Below, piece after piece: positions 32,116-44,153 of a DNA stretch of 64,000 nucleotides. The translations under genes and the position numbers were made by a program. The DNA lies in the NCBI RefSeq assembly GCF_900497805.2, contig NW_020946557.1:1713498-1777497 (forward strand). The letters are read 5' to 3'. The stretch comes from Vombatus ursinus (taxonomy: Eukaryota; Chordata; Mammalia; Diprotodontia; Vombatidae). How positions within the stretch are numbered: the first letter of the stretch is position 1; every line of letters starts with the position of its first letter. The notes beneath the pieces are model-generated. The model was not told the DNA's origin and searched no databases. It saw only the letters and a program-made list of their open reading frames with translations.

Positions 32116-32930
32116 CTCCTGTACGCAGTCTGTTTACTTGATAGTGTCTCATCATTCTTTCCTCTCCAGATCTATGAAAAATACTTATGAAAGACAAACA
32201 GATGGGCATAGGCTTTTGGCTCCTTTCTTATGGCAACACATTTTCCCAAGATGAGAATGTGAGATTTTATACCTGTACGTTTCCAGCAAAAGAAAACGTA
32301 TCTCCAGAAATCAAACTGCCCAAATAAATAGATCCATACCACATACTTTGTCTCCCTATCTGCTCCCTTCTTCCTTTACAACAGCAACTTTTTTTTTTTC
32401 ATAGATGGTCATTATATCAAAAGAAAAGTCCTCTTTTTTGATGCTGATCATTTTTGTTGTTGTTATTGTGATTTTCTAATGAAGTATCAGGCATCTTTCA
32501 TGAGACAGTTCCATTTGGTCTTCTATGAAATAAGACTTTCAAAGAGCTGCCCTCTACTTTCATCAAGAGAGGAGAATAATCTTGCTGAAATTTATGAGAA
32601 GAGACAAAAAACCAAATAAAAAACAATTAAACTCGTGGAAACCACACATGGTTACAAACAGGTTTGGGTTTTCAGCAGCAAATGCCTCAAGAACAGAACT
32701 GGCATTGCTTGGATAGCATTCTATTTATTTAACCTGCGTAGAAGGATAGATTTCCAATCAAGAGAGGACTGGCTTTCCTGTACTGATCTCTTTATATTCA
32801 ACAGATGATTTATTCTTTCCTGCTTTTCCTCCCCCCTCACTAGCCTCATCATCCTTACCTCGTAACAAGTGAAAAAGTATTTTCCTAAATCCCATTCCGA
32901 AAAAGTCTAGTTTTTCTAGCTAGATAAAAT
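32116..32930. other. No feature recognised
   Basis: About 815 bp of unique sequence. A short T10 run and a TTG run are the only low-complexity parts. Confidence 0.45.
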
Positions 32931-32934
32931 TCCT

Positions 32935-33040
32935 CAGGCTCTCTCTGTCTCTCTCTCTTCCCCCCCCTCTTTGTCTCTTTCTCTGTCTCTCTCTCTCTCT
33001 TTTCTCTATTCTTTCTCTTTTCCCTCCCCCCCCATCTTTC
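32935..33040. repeat. (CT)n pyrimidine tract
   Basis: CTCT/TCTG runs with a C-run. The reverse frame with repeated R/E/R residues is an artefact. Confidence 0.9.
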
Positions 33041-34188
33041 TTCTTAAGTGAAAACATTCCATAAACCAATTTTGTAGCCACTGAAGAGAAAGGAATTAAA
33101 TCATATTTTTTCTTCACCCACACTTCTTTCTTTCTATCTCTCCAATACCCCTTTATCAGTTTTACGTATTTTATTCACTTTGCATATGTAATCGTAGGGG
33201 TTGCTATGTTAGACTCATCAACTGATGAAGCAGATTTAAAAGGCTTCAAATTCTCAGTAATGGGTGGTTATGGTTATGAAATATATGAATCAATCATGAT
33301 TATGCTGTGGAATCCCATTGGCAACAACCCCCAGGAACCTACCTTGGAAACAACATCTCTGTTTCATGTTAAATCAAATCCAATACCTATCTGAATGGTG
33401 TTTTCCAATTGGTTTCCACCACTTCTATTTTTGTAAATTGTCCTGGGATCATGACCAGTAACACTTTTGTATGGGTGAAAGTTGCAGAGTATAATCCTTC
33501 TACCTCCACTGACATCTGATAAAATAGAATTTACCAAAAAGCACTTTAGGAAGAACTTAAAAAGAGGGAGGTAGTGATAATAACAGAAGAAAAAGAAAGT
33601 AGTTTCACAAGCTGCAAAAATTCTATAATTTTGGTCTTCAATAGCAACTCCAGGATTTTCAACTTCTTTTTAATTCTTTCTTTCCTAAACTTCTGCTTGA
33701 TCTTGGCCTTAGTATTACCTCAGATTTAGTTTCCTTACCCCTGAATTTGCCTGTCCAGGCTACTCCATCTTATCCCTTTTGAATATGTCCTCAATCAAGG
33801 ACATGGTTGATTAGAACTTAGATCCTTTTCTTCTGGACATCTGGTACCTCCTCTAGCTGGGGACACATTTATTCTCAGATTATTCACTTTGAACTCTTGG
33901 CCGTAGCCTGAGAAAGTGCTTCCTGGCTCTCCAGCTCCCAGCAAGAAAATCTATCTTCTCTGTAACACAAAGGTATCTATTTTTTCCTCCTTAATTACAG
34001 TCTTGTACCACTTTATCTTTGTCCCTGCCCTGGCTTCCTTCTTTCGGCCTCTGCCTTTGTCTGACTCTATCCTGGATGAAAAGATTCTATCCTGAAAAAG
34101 GGTTCTACTTGATCTATATATTCCTGGTGAACTCTATTTTGTACTGCATAAGCCTAAGGCTCCATAATCTGGTTCCATAAGCCTCTCT
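33041..34188. other. 1.1-kb block without recognised repeats
   Basis: Unique-looking sequence. No coding or RNA-gene evidence. Confidence 0.45.
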
Positions 34189-34189
34189 G

Positions 34190-34372
34190 AGAAGATGACC
34201 TGATTCTAGAATGAGAAGACCTGAGTTCAAATCTCACCTCTGACACAATCCCTGCATGACATTGGACAAGTCATTTAATCTCCCTGAGCCTCGTTTCCTT
34301 ATTTGTAAAGTGAAGGGACAGGACTAGGCAGCCTCTTAATTCTCTTCTGGCTCTAGATTGAGTCTGTGTTTG
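34190..34372 (+). mobile_element. tRNA-type/MIR SINE
   Basis: 'agaagacctgagttcaaatc', 'ggacaagtcatttaatctcc', 'ctgagcctcgtttccttatt', 'agggacaggactaggcagcc'. Confidence 0.8.
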
Positions 34373-34918
34373 TCATATGGCTTCTTATCCAATATTAAAC
34401 TTGTACCTCTCTCTGTATGCCCCTTTGTGTTCCTCTCCTAATACCCTACTTATTGGTGCAGATGGAATAAAACGTTCTAGGGCCAATTGCCACTTGATAA
34501 TTTTCCTTGCTTTTAAAATAATTTCATTATTCAGGCATGCAGGGTATCAAGTAATTGGTTTAGACTTGGGCCATAATCCCAAAGAACTCCTTTTTAAAAT
34601 GCATATGCACATGTATGCACACTCACATGCACACAGAAAGAAAAATAAAAACAAAATGAAATATCCAAATTAAAAATAAAAAAGCATATCACATATAAAG
34701 GGTGTATTGTCTATGTACATTATGTATATGTCCAAATGAATTGTCTAAAATGTCTAAATCTAATTGTCTAAAATTGCTTGTGGAGAGAAATCTTGCCCAC
34801 CCTTCTCCAAGGGAGACTTTGATTCTTCTATGGAGGGAATCATAAGATTGGAGCCACTAGCCTATTCTCAGAGAAGGGATATTAGACTATAATTATATCT
34901 ATATGCCACCCTAAATAT
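34373..34918. other. No feature recognised
   Basis: About 545 bp; AT-rich and partly low-complexity near 34630-34780. Confidence 0.4.
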
Positions 34919-34919
34919 T

Positions 34920-35150
34920 GTTAGGGAGTGAATAAGAATTTATTAAGCACCTGCTACATGCCAGACTTTATAAATATCACATATGATCTGCACAACAACT
35001 TATAATGTAGGTTCTATTGTTTTTCCAATTGTACAATTGAATAAACTGAGGCAGATAGGTTAAATAATTTGCCCAAGGTCACACAGCTAGAAAATTACTG
35101 AGGCTGGATTTGAACTCAGGTCATTCTGACTTCAGACCTAGTGCCTAGTT
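34920..35150 (+). mobile_element. MIR-like SINE, nearly full length
   Basis: 'aatttattaagcacctgcta', 'gatctgcacaacaacttata', 'gcccaaggtcacacagctag', 'ggatttgaactcaggtcatt'. Confidence 0.85.
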
Positions 35151-36040
35151 AGTCTAGGGGAAATTTTAGGTTCAAGCTATTTCCCCAGCTACTATTGCTT
35201 CAAGAGAAAGGGATGCAGCAGTTTAGTACTTTCCCACCAAATACTAGTTACACAAAAAAAATCACAAATAGTGAATAGCAGGTTGAATAAATTCATTTAT
35301 TGAAGCAGAAAGCAAACAAACTAGAGCAGTTATACAGATAAAAGTAAACCAGAATATACAAAGACATGAACTCACCTATGGGCTGCAAGCTCAATTAAGA
35401 GAGAAGGTCTATGATCTTAACTGAGGGGAAATTCTCTAGAATCTCCAGGGAGGAAGCTGGAACTTAGATAAATGTTGAGACGCCAGTTCCTCTACAGTTC
35501 TATGTTTTTCCAAAATCTCTGTATCTTTCTGTCTCTGTCGCTGTATCTTTCTCTCTCTCACGCACACATTATATCTATCCATCTATATTTATCTATCTAT
35601 ATATACACACATACACATATACACACATATACACATACATACATATATACACACATACATATACATACATATATATATACATATACATATACATATATAT
35701 ATTTCCAGATGTTTTCCTAAAGAGAATCTGGACATCTGTCCTCTCTCAAGGCAGCAAGGAAGAATAAAATCCTTCTTCTCCAAATCATCTCGGCCTCTCA
35801 GACACATTCTCATCACCAATGAGGGGAGTCTCACTTAAGCAGCAGCTCCCCAAATTCCTGGTTTTGAAACCTGGGTTACAAATATAACAGTAATATTAAT
35901 ATATCTTCACCCCTATAATCATCAGGTAAAGTTTTTCTTTTTTTTACTTTAGTAAATGAGACATTTTGAAGTCAGAACAAAATTTCCCATAGAAACAATG
36001 TTATAAATAGCAGATAATGTCCCAGACTCTCAGTAACCCC
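35151..36040. other. No named feature outside the microsatellite
   Basis: Apart from the repeat at 35525-35705, no family is recognised. The flanking text does not show paired ends or an LTR signature that I could defend. Confidence 0.4.
35525..35705. repeat. CT then TA/CATA microsatellite
   Basis: TCTC runs followed by TATC and ATACACAT units, ~180 bp. Overlapping H/I/Y/T-rich frames are artefacts. Confidence 0.9.
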
Positions 36041-36041
36041 A

Positions 36042-36186
36042 GCCAACTTTTTTTTGGGTGGTAATTGGAGTTAAGTGACTTGCCCAGGGCCACACAGCTA
36101 GTAAGTGTCTGAGGCAGGATTTGAATTCAGGTTCTCCTGACTCCAGGACCAGAGTTCTACCCACTGCACCACCTAGCTATCCTTCC
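36042..36186 (-). mobile_element. tRNA-derived SINE
   Basis: Reverse strand: T8, 'ggtaattggagttaagtgac', 'gccacacagctagtaagtgt', 'ctacccactgcaccacctag'. Nearly full length. Confidence 0.9.
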
Positions 36187-36234
36187 TAGGCAATTTTCTA
36201 AGACTGTAAGATGCCAGCCATTGCTGATCTACAA

Positions 36235-36425
36235 TGAAAGAAACATCATGGTACAGAGGAAAGGCCGCTCACTTTGGAATTGAAAGGCCTGGGTTCATGT
36301 CCTGCTTTACTGCCTGCATGACTTTAAGCAAGTCACTTAATCTCTCTGTACCTCAGTTTCTTCATCTATAAAAGGAAGATGCTGAACTAAGTGATTCCTG
36401 ACAGCTCTATGTCTGTGATCCTAGA
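36235..36425 (+). mobile_element. tRNA-type/MIR SINE
   Basis: 'gaaaggcctgggttcatgtc', 'aagcaagtcacttaatctct', 'ctgtacctcagtttcttcat', 'gctctatgtctgtgatccta'. Confidence 0.8.
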
Positions 36426-36544
36426 TGGAGTTTACCTTTTCTGCAACTTATAATCTTAGAGAGTTGTTCAAAATACCATGAGGTTAAGTAAGTTACCCAG
36501 ATGCTAGGGATTCAAAGAAAAAAGGAAATAGCCCTTGAGCTCTT

Positions 36545-37560
36545 TTTTTCCCTTAATAGTATTTTATTTTTTCCAATTACCTGTAAAGATAGTTTTAAAC
36601 ATTCACTTTTATGAGATTTTGAGTTCCAAATTTTTTTCTTCCTCCCTTCCCTCCCCCTCCCCAAGACAGCATGCAATCTGATATACATGTCAAATCATAT
36701 TAAACATAATTAAATTAAATTAAATTAATTTCCACATTAGTCATGTTGTGAAAGAAGAATCAGAACAAAAGGGAAAAACCATTAGAAAGAAAAAAAAGAG
36801 AGAAAATAGTATGATTTGATCTGCATTGAGACTCCATAGTTCTTTCTCTGGATATGGATAACATATTCCATCTTGAGCCTTTGGAATCGTATTAGATCAT
36901 CATATTGCTGAGAAGAACTGATTCTATCAGAGTTAGTCTTTGCACAGCGTTGCTGTTACTGTGTACAGTGTTTTCCTGGTTCTGCTTACTTCAATCAGCA
37001 TCAGTTCATATAAGTTTTTCCAGGGTTTTCTGAAATCTGCCTGCTCATCATTTCTTATAGAAGAATAGTATTCCATTGCATTCATATACCACAACTTGTT
37101 TAGCCATTCCCCAATTGATGAGCATTCCCTCAATTTTCACTTCTTTGCCACCACAAAAAGAACTGCTATAAACATTTTTGTACATCTGGGTCCTTTCCCC
37201 TTTTTTATGGTTTCTTTGGGATACAGACCTAGTAGTGGTATTGCTGGATCAAAGGGTATGCAGTGTTTTATAGCCCTTTGGGCATAATTCCAAATTACTC
37301 TCCAGAATGGTTGGATCAATTCACAACTCCACCAATGATGCATTACCATTCCAATTTTCCCATATCTTCTCCACCATTTATCATTTTCCTTTTTTGTCAT
37401 ATTAGCTAATCTGATAGGTGTGAGGTGGTATCTCAGAGCCATTTTGATTTGCATTTCTCTAATTAATGGTCATTTAGAGCATTTTTTCATATGACTATAG
37501 ATAGCTTTCATCTGAAAACTGCCTTTTTATATCCTTTGACTATTTATCAATTGGGGATCC
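36545..37560 (-). mobile_element. L1 3' end, 5'-truncated, best-preserved tail
   Basis: Minus strand: ORF2 C-terminal codons (37454-36933), then a ~380-bp 3' UTR with a G-rich block ('cctcccttccctccccctcc' on plus) and an A-rich end. This copy is the in-window reference for the other L1 tails. No target duplication could be confirmed. Confidence 0.92.
36933..37454 (-). pseudogene. L1 ORF2 C-terminal fragment
   Basis: Two adjoining frames cover the end of ORF2. 37454-37137 has WWSCELIQPFWRVIWNYAQR and PFDPAIPLLGLYPKE, and 37133-36933 has GEWLNKLWYMNAMEYYSSIR, ending at a stop. These are the conserved L1 C-terminal blocks ('YDPAIPLLGIYPKE', 'MEYYSAI') after the reverse transcriptase. One frame change near 37135 separates them. 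The cysteine-containing region is partly kept (HHWWSCE). Confidence 0.9.
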
Positions 37561-37594
37561 CCTGAAGATATTTGACATTCAATACATTCACTGG

Positions 37595-37800
37595 GAGGCA
37601 CAATGAAAGGGTACTGGATCAGGAGTCAGGAGTTGAGTTTGAATTATATCTCTGTAACTTATTACCTAAAAGATCATAAATCATTTGATCCCTTTGGTCT
37701 TCAGTTTCCTCCTCTCTAAAATGAAGTGGCTGGACTAAATGCCTTCTGAGAGCCCTTCTAGCTTTAAATCTCTGAACCTATGATCTAGTGAAAATAGCTT
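37595..37800 (+). mobile_element. tRNA-type/MIR SINE
   Basis: 'gggaggcacaatgaaagggt', 'tcttcagtttcctcctctct', 'gtggctggactaaatgcctt', 'ctagctttaaatctctgaac'. Confidence 0.75.
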
Positions 37801-38059
37801 GGTACACTGCTCTACAACAAATATAATGATTTAGCATAATTCTGACAAGCTAGGACACTTATGACTCAGGAACCTATGAATACTTTAGAAATAGTCATAC
37901 AATTTTTATCTTTCCTATAACAATTGATTGTTATAGTGTTTAGGAAATCACACAAAAGGACAACAGTGAAAGGAGAATTATTTTTTCTAGATCATTATAA
38001 TTACCTGACACACAAAAATTTGTAAATACAGATAGTTTGAATTGTTCCAAATGGCATAT

Positions 38060-38060
<1 letters not shown>

Positions 38061-38094
<34 letters not shown>

Positions 38095-38149
38095 GTGTGT
38101 GTATGTGTGTGTCTATCTCTCTGTCTCTCTCTGTCTGTCTCTGTCAATC

Positions 38150-38180
<31 letters not shown>

Positions 38181-38185
38181 TGTTT
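38061..38185. repeat. (CT)n / (GTCT)n microsatellite
   Basis: CT x16 or so, then GTGT and CTGT units. S/L/C-rich frames over it are artefacts. Confidence 0.93.
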
Positions 38186-38868
38186 TGCTGTTATATTCAA
38201 AACCCACCTTCCCAGAACACTTGTGCAGAAGATTCATGAGGTTGGCCAGGAAGATTCAACATTTTCTTTTTGTCTTCCAATTTAACCAATCCTGATCATC
38301 CTGTAGTTATTTGTCCTGATTAGATGACAACTAACCTGTTTTAGAGACTGAGAATGCCCCTAGGATATTTCATGCCATGGGGTAGGAGGTGAGATTCCCT
38401 AGTTTTGGACTCTATGGGACAATTTGCATCAGGTGCTCATCTTGCTTACTCTGCCTTTGCCTTTGATGGTTGTTATACGATTGTACTCAAGACTTGAATA
38501 TTTAACATGTTAATGAGATGGTACTTATTGTATTTACACTATGTGATCAATATGGTGTTAGATACTACTGGGAGGATTATAAGAAAGTTGTAAATCAATA
38601 GATAGTTTTTTTTGTGTATTTAAAGATGTTCACAGTTCATATAAGAAGAAAAAAATTAGGGACAATCCCACAATGTTTCTCTGACATGTAGTAAAGAGAA
38701 ATAACTTTGTTCTAGATATTTCTAACTTTGAGGCAGAGAATAACTCAACTAATTTTGAACGCATTGAAAAAGAATCTTCAATTTTAAGATGAATTCCCAA
38801 TTGTAGTTGTAGAATGTTTTTTTTCTACCTATTTTTGGCATGTGTGGCCTTGTGATATCAGTTTGGAT
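38186..38868. other. No feature recognised
   Basis: About 680 bp of unique AT-rich sequence. Confidence 0.4.
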
Positions 38869-38869
38869 A

Positions 38870-39240
38870 TTAGTTATAGAATCTTGGGATTATGGATTTA
38901 GAGCTAGAAAGGACTTTAGAGGTCATTGAGTCTAATGCCCTTATTTTATAGATGAGGAAACTTAAGCTCACAGAGGATAAATTAATTACCCAGTGTCACA
39001 TAGCTAGTAAGTCTCACAAGTGGAATTTGAATCCAGGCCTTCCTGATTCCTGAGTCTAGGGTTCTATCCACTACACTGCCACCTCCACTAATGACAAAAG
39101 AATGTAAGCCTTGTGGAATTGCCTGAAGCAAATTGTGTGACTTGTCCATGGTCATAACAGCTGATAAATGTGGAGACAGAACTAGTAACTGAGGTCTTCC
39201 TGATTCCAAGGCTGGCTTTCTATTTTCTATTCCAGCTTAT
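38870..39240 (+). mobile_element. Two MIR/THER-like SINE copies
   Basis: First (38870-39090): 'tatggatttagagctagaaa', 'gatgaggaaacttaagctca', 'atttgaatccaggccttcct', 'ttctatccactacactgcca'. Second (39100-39240): 3' part only, 'ttgtgtgacttgtccatggt', 'tgaggtcttcctgattccaa'. Confidence 0.85.
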
Positions 39241-40555
39241 CTCACTTAAGTGATTAATAAATGCAATCAACCCACAAACAACTAATGGTAACAAGCACAT
39301 TTCCTGTTAAGCCACAGGGAATGACTCTAAAATAAGCTCCATACTTCAAACTCTTTGATTCAGTAAATTGCCTTCATAGCCTGTACTTTCCTCAGTTTTA
39401 TGAGTTCCAAGCAATTTAAAGGAAAGTGACTAGATGAAATTAAGACAAACAAACAAAAACAACAAAACCCCCAGAAATCATTCAATTGAATCCAATGCTT
39501 TAAAAAATTGATTTTATTCAACATATCAAACAAAACACAAGTAGCTTCCTCTAGGCTTGCCTAGATACATGTGCACAAGCTTTAATCTTTGTACAAAAGG
39601 GTTACATTCATTAGGAAGCAGACTTTTTTTCCCCCAGCCTATGCCCAGACATATGTCTTTGTTTAATTGCTGAGCTTCAAGTCTTTACTGTTTCCCAGGA
39701 TCTTTAGAAAAATGTCATCAATGCTTTGGGGTTATCTAGAACTAAGGAAAATTTGAGCCAGTAGATTTATGTGAATGCCAAGTTGACAGTAAGAAATGAA
39801 TTTATTGACTGGGTGGCTTAAGGTAAATGAACATTCATGGTGGTGTTCTTATATCCAGGCAGCAAAGAAGTAAATGGAAAGTGAGCTGAGCTAGTGTATT
39901 TGGTGCTCAATAAATATTGCTGACTGACCTTATGAAATAGGAGCAATTTCCTCTTAAGGAAAGAACCCCAAAATGATAGAACATTTAGGTTCCAGTTTAG
40001 TAAGAAAGAAAATGCACTTTAATGACAACATTTGTTTTCCTTTTAACTTACGTCAAAACCCTATGTTTCTCATAACAATGAGTCAATTAGAAAAAAAATA
40101 GCTACATAATGTTCCAATGAATTCTAAGAATTAAGTGAAGGAACCAGTATAGCTTTGTCATTTAATACAAAGAAACAAAATTAAAACAGAACCAGTTTGG
40201 GATCTCATCCTTTTAACACTACAATTTGGGCAAAATAAAACATGTTTAAAGATTAACACAATTATTATAGAACCCAATGAGAGATGAGAGCATAAATCCA
40301 ATTTAGTGATTTTTTTTTACATGTTTAAAATCTCTGATAGCCTCTAATGTTTGAAAATCTGCAGACCACATCCTGGATCAGGCCTTTCCTTAGGCAAATT
40401 GAAATTACTAGACACTGGGAAGCAATTAAAAAATGTAATTACAAGAATTGAAATCTTTTTTGCCTGAACATGAAGGAACCAGTTTCCAGAATGGTACAAA
40501 GTATGGGATATTCTTTACAGGAAAATTACAGGGTAATCCTTTCCAAACCTCAGGA
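39241..40555. other. 1.3-kb block, mostly unrecognised
   Basis: Only a short L2-type tail ('gctcaataaatattgctgac', ~39900) is seen. The rest is unique AT-rich sequence without coding signals. Confidence 0.45.
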
Positions 40556-40815
40556 AAGAAAGAAATAAATATTTTTTATGCACCTACTTTGTACAAGTCA
40601 TCACTGTGCTAAGTTCTTTACAAATATTATCTCATTTAATCCTCACAACAACTCCGAGAGGTAGGTTCTACTACTATCCCCTTCTTACAGTTAAAGAAAC
40701 TGAGGCAGACAAAAGTTATGTGACTTGTCCAGGATCACACAGACAGTAAGTGTGTGAGGACTGATTTCAACTGAGGTCTTCCTGACTCCACGTTCAGCCC
40801 ATTGTGACACCTAAC
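40556..40815 (+). mobile_element. MIR-like SINE, full length
   Basis: 'tttatgcacctactttgtac', 'tcctcacaacaactccgaga', 'gaaactgaggcagacaaaag', 'ggatcacacagacagtaagt'. Confidence 0.85.
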
Positions 40816-40849
40816 TGCTTCAGGAAAAGATGAGTATTTATCAATGCCT

Positions 40850-41025
40850 ACAGGGTATAAGGAAGACAATGTTGTATAGTAGATAGAGGACTGACTGATT
40901 TTGGAATCAGCAAGGTCTGGGTTCAAGTTCTGTCTGACATATGCAGGCTGTGTGACTCTGAGAGGGTCACTTAATTTTTTAGTGACGCACACAACTGTCT
41001 AAGACTAAAAGTTGCAAAACAATCA
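40850..41025 (+). mobile_element. Mar-family SINE
   Basis: 'ggaagacaatgttgtatagt', 'aaggtctgggttcaagttct', 'tgtgactctgagagggtcac', 'aactgtctaagactaaaagt'. Confidence 0.75.
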
Positions 41026-41821
41026 CAGCTTTGCATGCTGTTGAAACACAGAGCTGGATCAAAAAAATTATTAAAAAATCAATTATTTAGACCAAAGAGC
41101 ACCTATTCAAAAACTCCTGATCTTTCCCCTACATTTCATCAAGTACCATTTTGGACTTAATGAAACATTATTACCTCACTTTAAACTTTTTTTTAACTAT
41201 GAAGTTGGTATTCATAGAAGAAATAATTCTTCAATACTATGAATACTATATCTCTATCAGCACAGATCATAGTCCCTTCTGGGCATTCTCATGCCAGAGG
41301 TTTTTCTATCACATCCTTTCATGAAGCCTCTATGGAATATTTCCCAAACACACTGGAGGCATTCCTACAATTCCTAGCACTTAGGACTATCTATCTATTT
41401 TCTCTCATTCTTGCAAAATTATTGATATCCATATAATTCTTGTATGTGAGTCATTGTTGGCAATATGCCATAGCCTACTTGTACACACTGTGATTTATTT
41501 TTCATCATCTTTGGGAAATAGCTGAAAATGTGATTAATCTAAGATTGTTTTGTTCTTTGATTGAAAGCCATATAACATCTCCAGGGGAAGAATAATTAAT
41601 AATAGTAATAACAATAATGATGATGATGATGATGATATATTCATTTTAGGCTCACTGAAGCTTGATAAACCTTCTCAACTGTGATTCATCTTGATCCATT
41701 CCTATTCATTTCCAAGCCCAATTTATTGACCATCTGCAGTACTTGTCATATATAGGTGTATACATATATATATGCATATGCATACATAAATATACATACA
41801 GTGTATATCTACATAGTAGAT
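41026..41821. other. No feature except short simple repeats
   Basis: Unique AT-rich sequence, a (GAT)n run near 41620-41635 and a TATA/CATA run at 41755-41815. Confidence 0.45.
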
Positions 41822-41890
41822 GTGTGCATGGGGTTTTCTGGCAGAGATGGTAGAGTTGTTTTGCCATTTCCTTCTCTATCTCATTTTACA
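41822..41890 (-). mobile_element. Mar1 tail fragment
   Basis: 'gcatggggttttctggcaga' and 'ttgccatttccttctctatc' are the BovB-type tail of Mar1 on the reverse strand. Only ~70 bp remains, abutting an L1 piece. Confidence 0.75.
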
Positions 41891-42190
41891 AGGTCAGATC
41901 AAAATAATTGGAGTAGTGTTTGTTGTTCATGGATAGGTAAAGTCAATATAATAAAAAATGATAATTTTACCTAGCTAATCTATTTATTCAATGCCATCCC
42001 AATTAAATTACTAAAAAAATTAACTTACTGAGTTAATTACTCAGTATTACTTTGAAAAAGTAATATCAGAGATCATTTGGAAGAACAAAAGGTCAGGAAT
42101 TTCAAAGAAACTAGAGGATAAAGATCTAAAGGAAAGAGATTCAGCAGGATCAGACCTCAAACTGTATTATAAGGTGAGAGCATTGTTGAA
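41891..42190 (+). mobile_element. L1 ORF2 internal fragment
   Basis: Plus-strand codons give WIGKVNIIKNDN, then in other frames LFNAIPIKLLK, SEIIWKNKRSGISK and DSAGSDLKLYYK. These match the L1 ORF2 stretch after the reverse transcriptase ('GRINIVKM', 'FNAIPIK', 'FIWKNK.P.I', 'GG...PD...YYKA'). Both ends are truncated and frames change at least twice. The lack of a 3' UTR shows that it is a remnant. Confidence 0.85.
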
Positions 42191-42231
42191 GTGTAAAATG
42201 GTTAATTTCAATTATTTTAATTTAAAATTTT

Positions 42232-42482
42232 CTTGTATAAAAGGAAATAAACAGGGATTATGCTAAATGCTTTACTTATCTCATTTGATCCTCACAAACA
42301 TCCTGGGATGTAGGTGTTATTATTATTATTCCCATTTTGCAGGTGAGAAAAACAAGACAGACAGAGATTAAGTGACTTATTCAGGGTCACACAGCTAGTA
42401 GGTGTCTAAGGCTGGAATTGAACTTAGATCTTCCAGTCTCCAGGCCCAGAAAATCTGTCTACTATACCACCTAACTTCCTTT
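42232..42482 (+). mobile_element. MIR-like SINE, full length
   Basis: 'gggattatgctaaatgcttt', 'ttgatcctcacaaacatcct', 'ttattcagggtcacacagct', 'ctgtctactataccacctaa'. Confidence 0.85.
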
Positions 42483-42484
42483 AC

Positions 42485-42690
42485 TTTGGAATAGTAGATT
42501 TAGACCTAGAAGGGACCTTAGTGTTTGTCTAGACTAGAGCCCTCCCTTTCAGATAGTGAAATTGAGACCTCAAAAAATGAAGTTACTTTTCAGGGCCCTA
42601 AATGAAGTGTATAGCACAGTGGAATTTGAATCCAGGTTTTCTGACCCACCAGTTCATTCAATGTTCTTTCTACCATACTCTTGTTGCCCT
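42485..42690 (+). mobile_element. MIR/THER-like SINE
   Basis: 'gatttagacctagaagggac', 'agatagtgaaattgagacct', 'aatttgaatccaggttttct'. It directly follows the previous copy. Confidence 0.75.
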
Positions 42691-42923
42691 ACACAAACTA
42701 ACTCCTTATCTTAAGTGAAGGGATTTGTCAAGTGGTTTATTGCATGTAGATTCAGTCTTCTATCTTTGTCAATCATTTTTTTTTTTAATTAGGGAAGCTT
42801 TCAAGGAAGCAAAGTAGGGGACTTCTTTCTTCCCTCTGGGAGCTCCTTAAGCCTCTCTGCCCCCTAAGTCTGCTATGCTGATGGATCAGAGGTGACTTGG
42901 TATAGTAGATCTCGTGTCTAGGG

Positions 42924-43022
42924 CAGGGGTGGGGAACTTGAGGCCTCAAGGCCACATGTGTCCCTCTAAGGCCTCAAGTGTGGCCTTTTGAATTTAAACT
43001 TCACAGAACAAATACAAAGGAT
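42924..43022 (+). mobile_element. Left half of a palindromic hAT-like MITE
   Basis: Starts 'caggggtggggaacttgagg', then 'aaggccacatgtgtccctct' and 'ctcaagtgtggcc'. The same text forms the left arm of the full hairpin element at 51508-51686. The right arm is missing. Confidence 0.65.
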
Positions 43023-43276
43023 TTACAGACTTTAACACCCTATATAAGGGGCAGTTATTACTCAGATGCTAAAGACCAGTTTAATTCAACAAGCATGTTC
43101 CAGTGCTTATTGGTAGTAATAAGGATTTCAAAACGGACTAGCGTTCCAGGATTTATAGTTAAGACATATGCATTCCTTCTCAGCCCTGTGAATGATCTGG
43201 ACTTGTGTGATTGTTGAACCAGAATGGGGACTTGATTCACACCTGGGAATATTGCTAAACTGCACACACAATTTTT

Positions 43277-44137
43277 TAAAATTAATTTATTTTGAATTAT
43301 CAACAATCACTTCCATAAGCTTTTCAGTTTTAAATTTTTCTTCCCCTCCCTCCCAACTTCCCTCCCCAAGAGGGTGCACAATCTGATATAGGCTATACAT
43401 ATACCTTCCTATTAAACATATTTTTACATTAGTGATGTTGTAAGTAAGAATTAGAACCAATAGGAGGAACCTCCAGAAAGAGGAAACAAAACACAACAGA
43501 AGGAAAAAAAAATAGCAAATAGTATGCTTTTATCTGCATTTAAACTCCATAGTTCTTTCTTCTTTGTGCATAGCATTTTCCATCATGAGGCCTTTGGAGA
43601 TGTCTTCGATCCTCATATTGCTGAGAAAGGTTAAGTCTATCAGTATTAGTCATTGCACAGTGTGGCTGTTACTGTGTACGACGTTCTGCTGGTTCTGCTC
43701 ACTTCACTCAGCATCAGAACATACAAGTCTTTCCAGGTTTTTCTGAAGTCAGCCTGTTCATCATTTCTTACAGCACAGTAGTATTCCATTACATTCATAT
43801 ACTACATCTTGTTCAGCCATTCCCCAATTGATGGGCGTCCTCTCAATTTCCAATTCTTGGTACCACAAAAAGAGCTGCTATAAATATTTTTGTACATATG
43901 GGTCCTTTTCCCATTTTTATGATCTCTTTGGTATACAGCCCTAGATGTGCTATTGCTGGGTCAAAGGGCATGCACATTTTTATAGCTCTTTGGGCATATT
44001 TCCAAATTGTTCTCCAAAATAGTTGGATCATTTCACAACTCTACCAACAATGCCTTAGTGTTCCAATTTTCCCACATCTTCTCCAATATTTATCATTTTC
44101 CTGTTTTGTCATGTTGGCCAATTTGATAGGTGTGATG
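43277..44137 (-). mobile_element. L1 3' end with target duplications
   Basis: Minus strand: ORF2 C-terminal frame 44031-43843 (QLFWRTIWKYAQRAIKMCM, PFDPAIAHLGLY) and a 3' UTR like 36545-37560. The flanks 43261-43276 and 44138-44153 are a 16-bp duplication with two differences (tgcacNNacaattttt), so this 861-bp copy has both original ends: 5' truncation by incomplete reverse transcription and an A-rich 3' end. Confidence 0.9.
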
Positions 44138-44153
44138 TGCACGTACAATTTTT

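Noticed and set aside
35151-36040. Possible retroviral LTR remnant around an AATAAA and a microsatellite
   Set aside because: No paired LTR, no TG...CA ends that could be matched and no primer-binding site; the text is too weak to name.
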